From Saccharothrix ecbatanensis (lineage in GTDB: Bacteria; Actinomycetota; Actinomycetes; Mycobacteriales; Pseudonocardiaceae), in assembly GCF_014205015.1 (NCBI RefSeq), contig NZ_JACHMO010000001.1, positions 6,448,001 to 6,512,000 of the forward strand: 64,000 nucleotides of DNA. Reading direction: 5' to 3'. This document shows, piece by piece, positions 62,806 through 64,000 of this stretch. The stretch's first letter is position 1; each line of letters begins with the position of its first letter. The notes below the pieces were generated by a model. It did not search any database, was not told the origin of the DNA, and saw only the letters and a list, made by a program, of their open reading frames with translations. A program made the position numbers and the translations under genes.

Positions 62806-63563
62806 GACAGCTCGAACAACGTGGGCTCCGGCTTCTCCGATTCCCCCAGGCGGACCGCGTCCAGCAGGGACGGGTCGTTGTTCTTGATGCTGTTGACCTT
62901 CATCGACACCGGCCGCAGCTCCAGCGCGTTGACCAGGTCCAGGTCGGGCGCGAGCAGGTCCTTCGGGTCGGCGTTGTCCGGGTCGAGCCAGGCCGCCCAG
63001 CGGTCCTTCGGCAGCACGAGCGGCATCCGGTGGTGCACGGACGTCATGTCGCCGATCGCGTCGGTGGTGAGCACGGCGCAGGTGATGATCGGCTTGCGCT
63101 CGTCGCCCTCCTGCTGCCACCACACCGACCAGATGCCCGCCATGGCGATGCTGGAGTCGTCACCGGGGTTGATGAAGTACGGCTGCTTGCGGCCCTCGCC
63201 CGGCTGCCACTCGTACCAGCCGGCCGCCGGGACGATGCACCGGCGCTTGGCCGCCGAGTCGCGGTAGGCGGGCTTGTCCAGCACGCTCTCGGACCGCGCG
63301 TTGATCATCTTCGCGGCGCCGGAGAGGTCCTTGGCCCAGTGCGGGACCAGGCCCCAGCGCATCACCCGGACGCTGCGCTCGGTCGTGTCCGGGTCGGGAT
63401 TGCCCTCGTCGTCACGCGGGTGGCGTTCGACGACGGCCGACACCAGCTTGGTCGGCGCGACGTTGAAGTCCGGGCCGGGCGCGACGCCCTCGGTGGCGTC
63501 CACCGCGTCGAACTCCGCCGCGAGCAGAGCCGGATTCTTGGTGGAGGCGTACCTGCCGCACAA
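62802..63563 (-). CDS. SOS-response-associated DNA-crosslink protein (YedK/HMCES)
   Basis: 253 residues. GTG start gives MCGRYAS, so the catalytic Cys is residue 2, freed after Met removal; it forms a thiazolidine with abasic DNA. Other family residues are INARSESV and VPAAGWYEWQ, and the His in SVHHRMPLVL. Protects single-stranded DNA from abasic-site damage. GAGGTGATC lies upstream of GTG at 63563. In mycobacteria the same gene lies between aroA and sigH. Confidence 0.94.
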   Translation of the reverse strand: MCGRYASTKNPALLAAEFDAVDATEGVAPGPDFNVAPTKLVSAVVERHPRDDEGNPDPDTTERSVRVMRWGLVPHWAKDLSGAAKMINARSESVLDKPAYRDSAAKRRCIVPAAGWYEWQPGEGRKQPYFINPGDDSSIAMAGIWSVWWQQEGDERKPIITCAVLTTDAIGDMTSVHHRMPLVLPKDRWAAWLDPDNADPKDLLAPDLDLVNALELRPVSMKVNSIKNNDPSLLDAVRLGESEKPEPTLFELS

Positions 63564-63661
63564 AACCTGATCACCTCTGACGATCTAGTCCGGGTCGCCA
63601 TCGTCGCACGTCGGAAGGCCCGGTGCGACCTGTCGACCACCCGATGCGGAATCATCGGGCC

Positions 63662-64000
63662 ATGACTCAGCAGTGGTCCGCTCCCACCGCCCACGGCCCT
63701 GTCCACGCGACGGTACCCGTGCCCGGTTCAAAGTCGATCACCAACCGGGCGCTCGTGCTGGCCGCCCTGGCCGACCGCGCGTCCACCGTGCACGCCCCTT
63801 TGCGCAGCCGTGACACCAACCTGATGGCCGCCGGGCTCCAGTCCCTCGGCGTCGGATTCGCCGACGGCCCGGACGGGTCGTGGCTGGTCACACCCGGTGC
63901 GATGCGCGGTCCGGCGCAGGTCGACTGCGGGCTGGCGGGCACCGTCATGCGCTTCCTGCCGCCCGCCGCGGCGCTGGCCGTCGGCGACGTCACGTTCGAC
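63662..64000 (+). CDS. aroA: 5-enolpyruvylshikimate-3-phosphate synthase, N-terminal part
   Basis: The first 113 residues; the gene runs out of the window. [20 protein letters not shown] is the N-terminal phosphate-binding motif, followed by [16 protein letters not shown] and [14 protein letters not shown]. It makes EPSP from shikimate-3-phosphate and PEP for aromatic amino-acid synthesis. No Shine-Dalgarno is evident before ATG at 63662, so it too may be leaderless. It is divergent from the YedK-like gene. Confidence 0.95.
   Translation, partial: MTQQWSAPTAHGPVHATVPVPGSKSITNRALVLAALADRASTVHAPLRSRDTNLMAAGLQSLGVGFADGPDGSWLVTPGAMRGPAQVDCGLAGTVMRFLPPAAALAVGDVTFD

Overview
The window is high-GC DNA from an actinomycete, most likely a member of the Pseudonocardiaceae of the Saccharothrix, Lentzea or Actinosynnema kind. 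The evidence is a fused Kgd 2-oxoglutarate enzyme, WhiB1, a SigH/RshA-type redox pair, the actinobacterial ribosomal peptide bL37, a Ni-superoxide dismutase, DUF397/helix-turn-helix pairs, many GTG and some TTG starts, and many genes with no Shine-Dalgarno but a TANNNT box 6-9 nt before the start codon. No rRNA, tRNA or CRISPR array was found.

Layout. 1-8,650: the end of alanine dehydrogenase, a coupled pair of small unknown genes, an ABC-2 exporter whose ATPase has a Gln/Pro/Gly-rich tail, and a 1,246-residue fused ABC exporter. 7,718-10,170: a LysR regulator divergent from a SnoaL-like protein, then an ArsR/SRPBCC operon whose promoter is covered by two matching operators. 10,451-14,413: kgd and a DUF6104 gene. 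14,493-19,400: aldo/keto reductase, O-antigen-ligase-like protein with a small secreted partner, LysR, and a DapA-family lyase. 19,360-28,354: a histidine-utilisation operon read leftward (hutH, hutU, an M20 amidohydrolase, hutF, a helix-turn-helix/DUF397 pair, hutI). It is invaded by a TnpB element between the amidohydrolase and hutF. A probable HutR operator lies before hutH, and an IclR regulator stands further upstream beyond a coupled sigma-factor pair.

30,777-37,628: a secreted CBM2-linked protein of unknown activity, then an osmoprotectant-type ABC operon (ATPase, two permeases, binding protein) with a second, unrelated TnpB-like gene between the permease and binding-protein genes. 37,732-39,282: a branched-polyamine-synthase (DUF43) homologue with an extra C-terminal region. 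39,380-43,443: proline/glutamine-rich membrane protein, then a leftward locus with a YbaB-like protein, two paralogous WXG100-type secretion proteins and a small membrane protein. 43,465-48,988: PAS/GGDEF/EAL protein, malic enzyme, sugar epimerase. 49,008-49,820: the Ni-SOD pair sodX/sodN. 49,961-57,882: a mix of metabolic, regulatory, membrane and secreted genes.

58,109-64,000 keeps the mycobacterial gene order: whiB1, pdtaS-like kinase, biotinyl protein, bL37, rshA, sigH, YedK-like protein, aroA. SigH has a near-ideal autoregulatory promoter (GGGAAT-N18-GTTG) and an open N-terminal extension.

The genes most worth testing are the two TnpB-like genes lodged in operon gaps, the regulator pair inside the hut operon, the twin-operator ArsR promoter, the extended DUF43 enzyme, the unknown CBM2-linked domain and the WXG100 paralogue locus.
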